DNA of 50,055 bases from Oscillospiraceae bacterium (GCA_017412585.1 JAFPXK010000081.1:1-50055), one strand, 5' to 3'. Positions 1-6,554 are shown, counted from the stretch's first letter. Program-made: numbers and translations. Notes: a model not told the origin generated them from the sequence alone.

Positions 1-40
1 TCGCCGGTGTATCTCTTGTTCGGTATTCCTTTTGGCATAA

Positions 41-96
41 AACAACACCCCATTCGTTAGTAGTATACCATACCGTCTAACAAATGGGGTGCTGTT
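41..96. repeat. long imperfect inverted repeat at window edge
   Basis: The arms at 41-60 and 77-96 pair over about 18 of 20 positions (core CACCCCATT with AATGGGGTG, then GTTAG with CTAAC), around a 16-base loop. A second small hairpin, GGACC-GGT-GGTCC, follows at about 100-112. There is no obvious run of T after the stem, so it is not a classic terminator. It could be the 3' end of an upstream gene's RNA or a miniature-element end; the neighbouring sequence to the left is outside the window. Confidence 0.6.
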
Positions 97-124
97 CACG
101 GACCGGTGGTCCGGAGGTTTTTTT

Positions 125-307
125 CAGATTGCAAAAAAGCATCGCAGATTTCGCACCGCGCACGGTGCGAACCATTGAAATCCGAAAAAACTGACGACAT
201 GTGCGTCAGTTTTTTCACTTCTCAGGCTACGGAGTGTGCGAGCGAAGCGAGTGCGCGCAGTAGACTGCAATCCCATTGTCAAAAAACGGCATAGCCGTTT
301 TTTGACA
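125..307 (+). repeat. composite multi-hairpin repeat, copy 1
   Basis: This roughly 183-bp element recurs in the same orientation at 5981-6180. It holds, in order, a hairpin (TTCGCACCG with CGGTGCGAA), a 13-bp hairpin whose outer arms are A and T runs (184-196 with 204-216), a shared block CTTCTCAGGCTACG, a variable GC-rich segment, a small GCAGT-AG-ACTGC hairpin, and a 14-bp hairpin with loop ATA (277-307). The A-tract/T-tract arms make two of the hairpins look like bidirectional intrinsic terminators. The last one lies just past the stop of the minus-strand PspC gene and probably ends its transcript. The family is not one I can name. Confidence 0.85.
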
Positions 308-312
308 GACTA

Positions 313-519
313 TCAGCCGTTGTAGCCGGTATAGTCGGGGCTTTCGGGCATCACCAAGGCGGCGATGATATACAGCAGCAGCCCGGTGCCGGCAAAGGCC
401 ACGCAGGCGGCCCAGATCAGCCGCACGATGGTGGGATCGATGCCGAAATACTCGGCGATGCCGCCGCACACGCCGGCGATCTTGCGGTTGGTGGCGCTCT
501 TGGTCAGTTTCTTTTCCAT
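313..519 (-). CDS. PspC domain small membrane protein
   Basis: This 68-aa protein is almost entirely a PspC domain: a basic N-terminus, the motif NRKIAGVCGGIAEYFGID at about residues 11-28, then one hydrophobic segment (about 32-56) that should span the membrane. PspC-type proteins sense or buffer envelope stress; the short stand-alone version is common in Firmicutes and its precise role here is inferred. The ATG at 519 is preferred over the upstream GTG at 525 because the AAGGAGG ribosome site is about 8 bases from the ATG but only 2 from the GTG. The gene is monocistronic, divergent from the CPBP protease gene, and followed by the terminator-like hairpin of the repeat at 277-307. Confidence 0.85.
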   Translation of the reverse strand: MEKKLTKSATNRKIAGVCGGIAEYFGIDPTIVRLIWAACVAFAGTGLLLYIIAALVMPESPDYTGYNG

Positions 520-564
520 AGTCACGTCCTCCTTAGCGTTGCTGTTGGGGCTTTCTTTGGCTGT

Positions 565-592
565 ATTGTAGCTCCTGTGGCGGGAAAGTCAA
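565..592 (-). promoter_or_regulatory. promoter of the PspC gene
   Basis: Read on the minus strand this is TTGACT, a 16-base spacer and TACAAT, about 45 bases upstream of the ATG at 519. Confidence 0.6.
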
Positions 593-640
593 GCCCCGGG
601 GCGAAAAATTAACAATCCGGTCACGATTGATTGGGCAAAT

Positions 641-669
641 TTGACAAGCTGTGCCATATCCTGTATAAT
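641..669 (+). promoter_or_regulatory. consensus sigma-A promoter of the CPBP protease gene
   Basis: TTGACA at 641-646 and TATAAT at 664-669 with a 17-base spacer form a perfect consensus. The start codon is at 714. Confidence 0.8.
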
Positions 670-713
670 ACCTGCCGCAAATGGATTTCCCCACGGGGAG
701 AAAGGATCACAAT

Positions 714-1586
714 ATGGAAAATATGAATGTAGTGTTGCCGGAGGCGCCCAAGCACAAAAAGCGCCACTTCGTGGTGTGGGTGCTGCTGATCGCCCTGGGC
801 CTGATGCTGGCGGGCCAGATCGTGGGGGAGATTTTGGTGGCCCTGCTGCAGCGGGCGGTGCCCATGTCCGACGGCATGACCTTCGCCACCACCTACTACC
901 TGACCTTCATCGGCATCGACGCCCTGGTGCTGCTGTACTGCGCCCTGGCGGAAAAGGACGTGTTCCGCAGCTTCGGCGCAGCCCGGCGTGGCGGCGGCCG
1001 GGGCAACACCGGCAAGGGCCTTGCCTTGGGCCTGCTGGTGGGCTTTGGCACCAACGCGCTGTGCGTTCTGGTGGCCTGGCTGGCGGGGAACGTGGACTTC
1101 TCCGTGGGCCGTTTTGAGGTTCTTTATCTGCTGGCGGCCTTTGCCATGGTGGCCATCCAGTCCGGCGCCGAGGAGCTGCTGACCCGGGGCTATATCTTCG
1201 GCGTGCTGTCCCGGCGGTACAACGTGTGGGTGGCCCTGGCCTGTAACGCACTGCTGTTCGGAGCCCTGCACCTGATGAACACCGGCGTCACGGTGCTGTC
1301 CATCGTCAATATCGTGGTGTACGGCGTGCTGCTGAGCCTGGTGATGATCTACCACGGCAGCCTGTGGTTCTGCATCGCCATGCACACCGCCTGGAACTTC
1401 ACCCAGAACTTCCTCTTCGGCCTGCCCAACTCCGGCCTGGTGTCCCAGCAGTCCTTCCTGCATCTGGAGGCCGCCCGGGGCGACGTGCTGTACAGCGCCC
1501 TGTTCGGCGTGGAGGGCGGCATCGTCTGCACCGTGGTCATCGGCCTGTGCTGCGTGGCAGCCATACTGCTGGGCCGGAAAAAGTAA
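714..1586 (+). CDS. CPBP family intramembrane metalloprotease
   Basis: This 290-aa, multi-spanning membrane protein carries the three CPBP (Abi) signatures: EELLTRG with the EExxxR pattern at residues 153-158, FGALH at 182-186 (His 186), and HTAWN with HxxxN at 224-228. Together these form the metal-binding active site of CAAX-prenyl-protease-like glutamic/metallo proteases. Bacterial members are linked to peptide maturation or self-immunity, but no bacteriocin gene is nearby, so the substrate is unknown. The ATG at 714 is chosen over the one at 681 because GAAAGGAT at 700-707 precedes it. It has its own consensus promoter and is followed by a convergent terminator shared with the alarmone synthetase gene. 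Confidence 0.88.
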   Translation: MENMNVVLPEAPKHKKRHFVVWVLLIALGLMLAGQIVGEILVALLQRAVPMSDGMTFATTYYLTFIGIDALVLLYCALAEKDVFRSFGAARRGGGRGNTGKGLALGLLVGFGTNALCVLVAWLAGNVDFSVGRFEVLYLLAAFAMVAIQSGAEELLTRGYIFGVLSRRYNVWVALACNALLFGALHLMNTGVTVLSIVNIVVYGVLLSLVMIYHGSLWFCIAMHTAWNFTQNFLFGLPNSGLVSQQSFLHLEAARGDVLYSALFGVEGGIVCTVVIGLCCVAAILLGRKK

Positions 1587-1598
1587 CCCAATAAAAAC

Positions 1599-1634
1599 AA
1601 CCTCCCGTGTCCGATAAAGGATACGGGAGGTTTT
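1599..1634. terminator. bidirectional terminator between CPBP gene and alarmone synthetase
   Basis: The stem 1599-1608 pairs with 1623-1632 (10 bp) and is flanked by A and T runs on both sides, suiting the two convergent genes. Confidence 0.75.
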
Positions 1635-1654
1635 ATACTCTGCGCTTGCTGTTC

Positions 1655-2371
1655 TTATTCCGCCTTTTTCTCGCCCTTTTTCCGCTTTTCGGAATACTCC
1701 GGCCCGGCGCCCTGGTAGATGTTCTGCATCTCCCGGTCCACCTCGGAGATGGCGTCGGAGCACAGCCGCAGCCGGTAGGCGTCGTCCTGGCTGAATTTCC
1801 GCCGGGACTTGTAGCGCAGCTCATGCTCCAGGCTGGCCCACATGTCCATGGCGATGGTCCGCAGCTGGATCTCCACCGGCAGCTTCAGCGTGCCCTCGGA
1901 GATGACGATGGGCACCTCCACCACCAGATGCAGGCTGCGATAGCCCGTGTCCTTGGGGGTTTTGATGTAGTCCGTCTCCCGCAACACCTTGAAGCTCTCG
2001 CTGCGGGTCAGCAGGCTGCGGAGGTAGTAGATGTCGTCCAGATAGTTGCAGATGACCCGGATGCCCGCCACGTCGTGGATGTGGGCGTAAATGTTGTCGA
2101 TGGTCACCTGGTAGCCCCGCCGCCGCAGCTTGTCGATGATGCTGTCCAGCGTCTTGATGCGGTACTCGATGTGGTGAATAGGGGAGTGGTCGTACAGGCT
2201 GGCAAACTCCTCGTCCAGGATCTCCACCTGGGTCATGGCCACCTTCAGGGCGCTGCGGTACAGGTGGTTGACCCGCACCATGCCCTTGGCCAGCTCCTTT
2301 TGCTGGGCCGTCAGATTTTTGGCCATGGGGATCTCCTCAAAGTGGATGCTGCCCCGTTTTTCTACCATCAT
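1655..2371 (-). CDS. small alarmone synthetase (GTP pyrophosphokinase family)
   Basis: The 238-aa protein contains only the RelA/SpoT synthetase domain: DVAGIRV at residues 100-106, GYRSLH at 143-148, VEIQLRT at 166-172 and His 183 in a helix that follows. There is no HD hydrolase domain and no TGS/ACT region, so it resembles the RelP/RelQ-type single-domain enzymes that make ppGpp/pppGpp (or pGpp) from ATP and GDP/GTP. The lysine-rich C-terminus is typical. AAGGAGG lies about 8 bases upstream of the first of two adjacent ATG codons. It is a single gene under a minus-strand promoter at 2410-2439. Whether it is RelP- or RelQ-like cannot be settled by eye. Confidence 0.88.
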   Translation of the reverse strand: MMVEKRGSIHFEEIPMAKNLTAQQKELAKGMVRVNHLYRSALKVAMTQVEILDEEFASLYDHSPIHHIEYRIKTLDSIIDKLRRRGYQVTIDNIYAHIHDVAGIRVICNYLDDIYYLRSLLTRSESFKVLRETDYIKTPKDTGYRSLHLVVEVPIVISEGTLKLPVEIQLRTIAMDMWASLEHELRYKSRRKFSQDDAYRLRLCSDAISEVDREMQNIYQGAGPEYSEKRKKGEKKAE

Positions 2372-2409
2372 ACGCGAAGCCTCCTTGCCCCTCTCTCCCT
2401 AACAATTCA

Positions 2410-2439
2410 ATTATACTATGCCCCGGCACGGAAATGCAA
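2410..2439 (-). promoter_or_regulatory. promoter of the small alarmone synthetase gene
   Basis: Minus-strand TTGCAT, an 18-base spacer and TATAAT, about 40 bases upstream of the start codon at 2371. Confidence 0.6.
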
Positions 2440-2496
2440 GGATAGAATACTTTGGCGGCGAAAAGGAATTTTCTCTAAAAAATGGGCGATAAATGC

Positions 2497-2524
2497 TTGA
2501 CAAGCGGCGGCGATTTGGTATAAT
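2497..2524 (+). promoter_or_regulatory. tRNA-Ser promoter
   Basis: TTGACA at 2497-2502 and TATAAT at 2519-2524, 16-base spacer, ending about 30 bases before the tRNA 5' end. Confidence 0.75.
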
Positions 2525-2555
2525 AACATCTGCTGTTGCGCAGCAAATCGAATAT

Positions 2556-2647
2556 GCAGTGGTATCGAAGTGGTCATAACGAGCACGACTGGAAATCGTG
2601 TTGCCGTCAAAAGCGGCACGAGGGTTCAAATCCCTCCCACTGCGCCA
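2556..2647 (+). tRNA. tRNA-Ser (anticodon GGA)
   Basis: The acceptor arm GCAGTGG pairs with CCACTGC, followed by discriminator G and an encoded CCA (2645-2647). The anticodon arm CACGA/TCGTG encloses loop CTGGAAA, giving anticodon GGA (serine, UCC/UCU). A long variable arm, as expected for a class II tRNA, and a T arm GAGGG/CCCTC with TTCAAAT are visible. It is transcribed alone from a near-consensus promoter. Its 3' side borders an integrase remnant, so it may be an old integration site. Confidence 0.95.
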
Positions 2648-2650
2648 AAA

Positions 2651-2684
2651 AACACCGGAAGCAAGGGGCCTTCCGGTGTTTTTC
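2651..2684 (+). terminator. tRNA-Ser terminator
   Basis: The 11-bp stem 2651-2661 pairs with 2670-2680, followed by T-rich sequence. Confidence 0.8.
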
Positions 2685-2731
2685 TTTTTCTGTTAAAAAT
2701 GGAAGAAAATGGGCTTGTTCTAATAAATGTT

Positions 2732-2844
2732 CTAATATAAATCCCCGAGAAGGTTCTCCATAACGCTGACGGCACCCTGCTGCATGTCGGTCATCACATG
2801 GGAATAGGTGTCCATGGTGATGCCGATAGAGGCGTGTTCCAGCA
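2732..2844 (-). pseudogene. C-terminal remnant of a tyrosine integrase
   Basis: Reading the minus strand from about 2844 to the stop at 2732 gives LLEHASIGITMDTYSHV followed by about 20 more residues ending NLLGDLY. This is the characteristic end of phage/ICE-type tyrosine recombinases, with the late catalytic His (in LLEHAS) and the nucleophilic Tyr (in DTYSHV). Everything upstream in the protein, including the first catalytic Arg, is missing. The fragment is about 37 codons with no start codon, sitting some 85 bases 3' of tRNA-Ser, the usual position of an integrase next to its attachment site. It is too short for most gene callers. Confidence 0.8.
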
Positions 2845-2867
2845 AGAAAAATATGCAAAAAATAAGT

Positions 2868-2886
2868 TGTAACTATTGACATTACA
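2868..2886. promoter_or_regulatory. candidate operator overlapping the SnoaL gene promoter
   Basis: TGTAA, nine bases, TTACA forms a perfect inverted repeat that covers the -35 box at 2876-2881. A repressor bound there would block transcription. The Rrf2-type regulator encoded directly downstream (3813-4253) is the obvious candidate; that link is inference. A single TGTAA half-site recurs at 3785-3789 just before the regulator gene. Confidence 0.5.
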
Positions 2887-2904
2887 TCAATGCGGTGCTA
2901 TACT
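2876..2904 (+). promoter_or_regulatory. promoter of the SnoaL-like gene
   Basis: TTGACA at 2876-2881, a 17-base spacer and TATACT at 2899-2904, about 58 bases before the start codon at 2962. Confidence 0.75.
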
Positions 2905-2961
2905 ACGCACAAGATGAAATTCAAACGGTTACATCTAATCATTTTTCGGAGGTACTCTACC

Positions 2962-3732
2962 ATGACAAACAAAGAAAAAGCCCTGGCCCTAATCGGCACT
3001 TTTGCATCCGGTGACCTGGAACTGGCGAAGTCTCTGCTGGCCCCCGAGTACAAGCAGCACAACCTCGCTTTCGGCACCGGCGAAGACGCATTTGTAGCTG
3101 CGGTCGCCGGACTGCAGCAGGCGCCTGTCAAAACCACCGTAAACAACATTCGCGCTTTCGAGGACGGCGACAAGGTGTTCCTGCACACCGTCTACAATTT
3201 TGCCGGCGCAGGCGAACAGGTTGCGTTTGACGTATTCCATTTCAATGCCGATGGCAAGATTGACGAGCATTGGGACAATCTCCAGAACGTCGCCGCGCCC
3301 AATCCTTCCGGCCACACCCAGATCGACGGCACGATGGAAAAGAAGGACGCCGATAAGGAAGAGACTCGCCGCATCGTTGCCGGATTCGTTGGCGACGTAC
3401 TTCGCGGAGAGCACCCTGAGAAGCTGACGGACTACTACGACGGCGACAACTATATCCAGCACAATATCTCCATCGCTGACGGCCTCTCCGGTCTTGGTGC
3501 CGCCCTTGCGGCTATGGCGGAGCAGGGCATTTCAATGGTCTATGACAAGACACATATGGTGCTTGCCGATGGCGACTATGCCCTCGCCTGCAGTGAAGGC
3601 TCCTTCGGCGGCGTGCCCACCACCTATTACGATCTCTTCCGCGTGGAAAACGGGTTTATCGCAGAGCACTGGGATGTCATGGAAACGCTTGCCGCAAAAG
3701 ACACCTGGCAGAACCGGAACGGAAAATTCTAA
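2962..3732 (+). CDS. tandem SnoaL-like / NTF2-fold protein
   Basis: The 256-aa protein consists of two related SnoaL-like halves (about residues 1-115 and 125-256). Each half has the cone-shaped-fold hallmarks of this superfamily and a closing motif, IDEHWDN in the first and IAEHWDV in the second, plus YKQHN and YIQHN. The family includes small aldol-condensation and polyketide-cyclase-like enzymes, but most members are uncharacterised, so the reaction is unknown. CGGAGG at 2948-2953 fixes the ATG at 2962. The gene sits in a segment of atypical composition next to the integrase scar and is followed closely by an Rrf2 regulator, suggesting an acquired, stress- or redox-inducible pair. Confidence 0.85.
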   Translation: MTNKEKALALIGTFASGDLELAKSLLAPEYKQHNLAFGTGEDAFVAAVAGLQQAPVKTTVNNIRAFEDGDKVFLHTVYNFAGAGEQVAFDVFHFNADGKIDEHWDNLQNVAAPNPSGHTQIDGTMEKKDADKEETRRIVAGFVGDVLRGEHPEKLTDYYDGDNYIQHNISIADGLSGLGAALAAMAEQGISMVYDKTHMVLADGDYALACSEGSFGGVPTTYYDLFRVENGFIAEHWDVMETLAAKDTWQNRNGKF

Positions 3733-3812
3733 TGAACCGGAACGGGAGATTCCAATGTAATCATTGAAATGACAGCCGGTATATTGTAAAATAACAGCCG
3801 GAGGTGGTTTAT

Positions 3813-4253
3813 ATGCAGATATCGAGCAGATTTACCGTAGCTTTGCATATCTTCACCTGTGTGGATACGTTCAAGGACGAATATAAGGTTACGAGTGATT
3901 TTCTGGCAGAGAGCATAGGGACCAATCCGGTCATCATTCGAAAAATACTCACACAGCTGCAGGGCGCAGGGCTTATCAAAGTAGCGAGGGGAACCGGCGG
4001 AATCTCGCCCACAAGAGAACTGTCGGAGATATCCTTCTATGATGTATATCGGGCCATAGAGCCTGTGGAGGGCGGAGACTTATTCCGGTTCCATGAGCAT
4101 CCGAATCCACAGTGTCCTGTGGGCAGAAGCATCCATGCTCTTTTGGATGACAAGCTGAAGGACATACAAGCCGCTATGGAAGATGAGATGAAAAAGTATA
4201 CAATAGCGGATTTGAGGGCGGGAATGCAGGGCATTCTGGCAGAAGAGGCCTGA
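3813..4253 (+). CDS. Rrf2 family transcriptional regulator (YwnA-like)
   Basis: This 146-aa winged-helix protein starts MQISSRFTVALHIF, has the DNA-recognition segment NPVIIRKILTQLQGAGL at about residues 36-52 and the wing GTGGISP. The pattern NPQCPVGRSIHALLD near residue 100 matches the YwnA branch. It has one cysteine there and lacks the three-cysteine cluster of IscR/NsrR, so it is unlikely to bind an Fe-S cluster. GGAGG at 3800-3804 fixes the ATG at 3813. It uses ATA and AGA/AGG codons far more than neighbouring genes, a sign of transfer. It probably controls the upstream SnoaL-like gene and itself; the operator proposal at 2868-2886 is inference. Confidence 0.88.
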   Translation: MQISSRFTVALHIFTCVDTFKDEYKVTSDFLAESIGTNPVIIRKILTQLQGAGLIKVARGTGGISPTRELSEISFYDVYRAIEPVEGGDLFRFHEHPNPQCPVGRSIHALLDDKLKDIQAAMEDEMKKYTIADLRAGMQGILAEEA

Positions 4254-4260
4254 CAAAGCA

Positions 4261-4293
4261 GGACTCCGGGGCGGGCAGCTTCGGAGTCCTTTT
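4261..4293 (+). terminator. terminator after the Rrf2 gene
   Basis: GGACTCCG (4261-4268) pairs with CGGAGTCC (4282-4289), followed by TTTT. Confidence 0.75.
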
Positions 4294-4505
4294 CCCAGGA
4301 AGCGGTAAACACGACGGCAAGCAATCCAAAACACAGCGCAGCACGTCATGCAGCAGGAAAAGTTTCTTGTGAGTAAAAATACACAACCGCCATTTTACAA
4401 GCTCTGACGCCACGCGTGTTTCTTTATAAGAAAATTCCAAAACAAAATTGTGCATTTTGTGCTATGGAGGCCGATGTGGGGGTCTGAGTTTTATAGAATT
4501 GTGCA
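4294..4505. other. intergenic segment of atypical composition
   Basis: Between the Rrf2 terminator and the symporter promoter I see no gene I can support. The stretch is more AT-rich than the flanks and carries an exact direct repeat AATTGTGCATT at 4447-4457 and 4497-4507, the second copy touching the -35 box. The right edge of the presumed acquired segment probably lies here, but no repeat of the tRNA 3' end was found. Confidence 0.45.
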
Positions 4506-4535
4506 TTGTCACCGCCGCCGCCCCGGTAGTATAAT
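4506..4535 (+). promoter_or_regulatory. promoter of the sodium symporter gene
   Basis: TTGTCA at 4506-4511, an 18-base spacer and TATAAT at 4530-4535, 53 bases before the ATG. Confidence 0.65.
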
Positions 4536-4588
4536 ATACTCACCTTTTTGAATAACTACCCAAAAGGAAAGAGAGGACATTCAACGCT

Positions 4589-5929
4589 ATGAGTCAACAA
4601 AGAGAACGTCTGGGCAGCCGTTTAGGCTTCATTATGCTCAGCGCAGGCTGCGCCATCGGCTGCGGCAACGTGTGGAAGTTCCCCTGGATGACCGGCCAGT
4701 TCGGCGGCGGCGGCTTCGTGCTGGTGTATATTCTGTGCCTGATCATTTTGGGCCTGCCCGTTATGACCATGGAGTTCGCCATGGGCCGGGCCTCCCAGGC
4801 CAGCCCCGTGGGCATGTACCAGAAGCTGGAGAAGCCCGGCCAGAAGTGGCATATCCACGGCTATTTCGCCCTGCTGGGCAACATCGCCCTCATGGCCTTC
4901 TACACCGTGGTCACCGGCTGGATGATCTACTATTTCGTCATGTTCCTCCTGGGCCGCAGCCAGGGCCTGGGCTTCGTGACCATGATTACCAACCCCACCG
5001 TCAACGTGGTCTACCTGGCTATCGCCGTGGCCGTGGGCTTCCTGGTGCTGAGCTTTAATCTCCAGGGCGGCCTGGAGCGGGTCACCAAGTATATGATGAC
5101 CGCCCTCCTGGTGCTGATGATCGTTCTGCTGATCCACAGCGCCACCCTGCCCGGCGCCAAGGCCGGCCTCAGCTTCTATCTGGTGCCCGATTTCAGCAAG
5201 ATCAACCTGTCCGTCATCGTGGGCGCCATGAACCAGGCCTTCTTCACCCTCAGCGTGGGCATCGGCTCCATGGCCATCTTCGGCAGCTACATCGGCAAGG
5301 ACCGGGCCCTCATGGGCGAGTCGGTCAACGTCATCGCCCTGGACACCCTGGTGGCCATCATGGCCGGCTTCATCATCTTCCCCGCCTGCATGACCTACAA
5401 TATCGAGGTGGGCGCCGGCCCCGCCCTGCTGTTCGACACCATGGCCACCGTGTTCAACAACATGGCCGGCGGCCGCATCTGGGGCACGCTGTTCTTCCTG
5501 TTCATGGTGTTCGCCGCCATGTCCACGGAGCTGGCCGTGTTTGAGAACATTCTGGCCTGCGTCCGCGAGCTCACCGGCTGGAGCCGCCCCAAGGGCAGCG
5601 TCATCTGCGGCGTGGGCATCTTCCTGCTTGCCCTCACCACCGCCCTGGGTTACAGCGTCTTCGCCTTCCAGCCCTTTGCGGAGGGCACCGCCTGGCTGGA
5701 CTTCTGGGATTTCATCGTCAGCACCAACCTGCTGCCCATCGGCTCCTTTATCTTCGCCGTGTTCTGCTGCTGGAACTTCGGCTGGGGCTGGGATAAGTTC
5801 ATCCTGGAGGCCAACACCGGCAAGGGCATGAAGGTGCAGGCGTGGATGAAGCCTATCTTCAAGTTCGTGGTGCCCGCCATCGTCATCGCCCTGTATGTCT
5901 ACGGCCTGGTGACCTTTAAGTGGAACTGA
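4589..5929 (+). CDS. neurotransmitter:sodium symporter family transporter
   Basis: This 446-aa membrane protein is a LeuT-fold sodium-dependent transporter. The unwound TM1 motif (residues 19-32, with Asn27) and Glu62 in MTMEFAMGR align with the sodium and substrate site of LeuT-type proteins, which mostly import amino acids such as tryptophan, leucine or tyrosine. Hydrophobicity suggests 11 helices, usual for prokaryotic members. Substrate cannot be read from sequence. A GAGAGGA ribosome site lies before the ATG at 4589. It is a single gene with its own promoter, possibly regulated through the AATTGTGCATT direct repeats upstream, and ends at a GC-rich hairpin (5953-5980). Confidence 0.93.
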   Translation: MSQQRERLGSRLGFIMLSAGCAIGCGNVWKFPWMTGQFGGGGFVLVYILCLIILGLPVMTMEFAMGRASQASPVGMYQKLEKPGQKWHIHGYFALLGNIALMAFYTVVTGWMIYYFVMFLLGRSQGLGFVTMITNPTVNVVYLAIAVAVGFLVLSFNLQGGLERVTKYMMTALLVLMIVLLIHSATLPGAKAGLSFYLVPDFSKINLSVIVGAMNQAFFTLSVGIGSMAIFGSYIGKDRALMGESVNVIALDTLVAIMAGFIIFPACMTYNIEVGAGPALLFDTMATVFNNMAGGRIWGTLFFLFMVFAAMSTELAVFENILACVRELTGWSRPKGSVICGVGIFLLALTTALGYSVFAFQPFAEGTAWLDFWDFIVSTNLLPIGSFIFAVFCCWNFGWGWDKFILEANTGKGMKVQAWMKPIFKFVVPAIVIALYVYGLVTFKWN

Positions 5930-5952
5930 TCATCTGCCCATTATGAATCACC

Positions 5953-5980
5953 GCCGCCCCGCTGCACAAAGCGGGGCGGC
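5953..5980. terminator. GC-rich hairpin after the symporter gene
   Basis: Stem 5953-5962 pairs with 5971-5980 (10 bp, loop 8). The T run is poor, so it may work with the hairpins of the repeat that follows. Confidence 0.55.
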
Positions 5981-6180
5981 TCAGATTGTCAATAAAAGCA
6001 TCGCAGATTTCTCGCCCGCTGGCGCGAACCCAGGAAATCCGAAAAAACGGACGGCGTGTACGTCAGTTTTTTCACTTCTCAGGCTACGAAGTGTGCGAAT
6101 AGTGCGCCAACGGCGCACTATTCGTGCGCGCAGTAGACTGCAATCCTATTGTCAAAAAACGGCATAGCCGTTTTTTGACA
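5981..6180 (+). repeat. composite multi-hairpin repeat, copy 2
   Basis: This is the second copy of the element at 125-307, same orientation, about 200 bp. The shared blocks are the opening GCATCGCAGATTT, the A/T-armed hairpin (6041-6053 with 6061-6073, one mismatch), CTTCTCAGGCTACG, GCAGTAGACTGCAATCC, and an identical final 14-bp hairpin (6150-6180). Where the primary sequence differs, pairing is kept: the first hairpin has different stem bases, and the GC-rich segment here forms a perfect 13-bp stem around AAC (about 6096-6124). Conserved structure with diverged sequence argues that structure matters. Confidence 0.85.
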
Positions 6181-6189
6181 GGCACAATA

Positions 6190-6213
6190 GGCTCCCCATC
6201 GGGGGAGCCTTTT
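6190..6213. terminator. terminator downstream of copy 2
   Basis: GGCTCCCC (6190-6197) pairs with GGGGAGCC (6202-6209), followed by TTTT on the plus strand. It lies about 25 bases past the stop of the minus-strand gene at 6236-6409. Confidence 0.65.
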
Positions 6214-6235
6214 GCGTTCCGGGGCCGCGCCGTCG

Positions 6236-6409
6236 TTACCGCAGCCGGTCGCTGACGTCGTCAATGGCGGAGTCCACGGCGTTGCCCACCTTCTGCATGG
6301 CCTTGCCCACGGTGGTTTTCCGCCCGCCGATAGCAGGCGCCACCATGTCCAGCGCCACGCCGGCCACCATGCCGATGGCCATGCCTCTGATAAAGGCTGT
6401 CGCTTTCAT
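6236..6409 (-). CDS. small hypothetical protein with one hydrophobic helix
   Basis: The 57-aa product begins MKATAFIRGMAIGMVAGVAL, a glycine-rich hydrophobic stretch with GxxxG spacing, followed by an amphipathic charged tail (AMQKVGNAVDSAIDDVSDRLR). The layout resembles the small YtxH-like envelope proteins of Firmicutes, but the match is too weak to name. An AAAGGAGA ribosome site sits about 10 bases before the ATG at 6409; an in-frame GTG at 6418 is too close to it. It is divergent from the PyrF-like gene. Confidence 0.7.
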   Translation of the reverse strand: MKATAFIRGMAIGMVAGVALDMVAPAIGGRKTTVGKAMQKVGNAVDSAIDDVSDRLR

Positions 6410-6479
6410 TTCGCTCACTCTCCTTTTCCTGCCACGCTGTCAGTTTGCCCCGCTGCGGCGAAAAAACACAGTGTAATCA

Positions 6480-6508
6480 TTGCCAAATGGACGAAAAGAC
6501 GGTATAAT
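6480..6508 (+). promoter_or_regulatory. promoter of the PyrF-like gene
   Basis: TTGCCA at 6480-6485 and TATAAT at 6503-6508, 17-base spacer. Confidence 0.7.
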
Positions 6509-6554
6509 GCTATCCGTAAAAAAATCGGCCATTGCCTGCTCAAAGGAGTCCGTT

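Noticed and set aside
125..307. A riboswitch controlling the PspC gene
   Set aside because: The element lies downstream of that gene's stop codon and its second copy is not in a 5' leader, so a terminator or repeat role fits better.
1607..2500. A 297-codon plus-strand frame opposite the alarmone synthetase
   Set aside because: It reads through the shared terminator and the opposing promoter, and lacks any domain; the minus-strand gene has all synthetase motifs.
2651..2900. A functional integrase gene
   Set aside because: Only about 37 C-terminal codons remain; no start codon or upstream catalytic residues are present.
4174..4455. A 93-codon minus-strand frame after the Rrf2 gene
   Set aside because: It overlaps the Rrf2 coding end and terminator and has no ribosome site or recognisable family; left as unassigned intergenic sequence.
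4260..4560. An attR site matching the tRNA-Ser 3' end
   Set aside because: I looked for a copy of the last bases of the tRNA on the right side of the foreign-looking segment and saw none.
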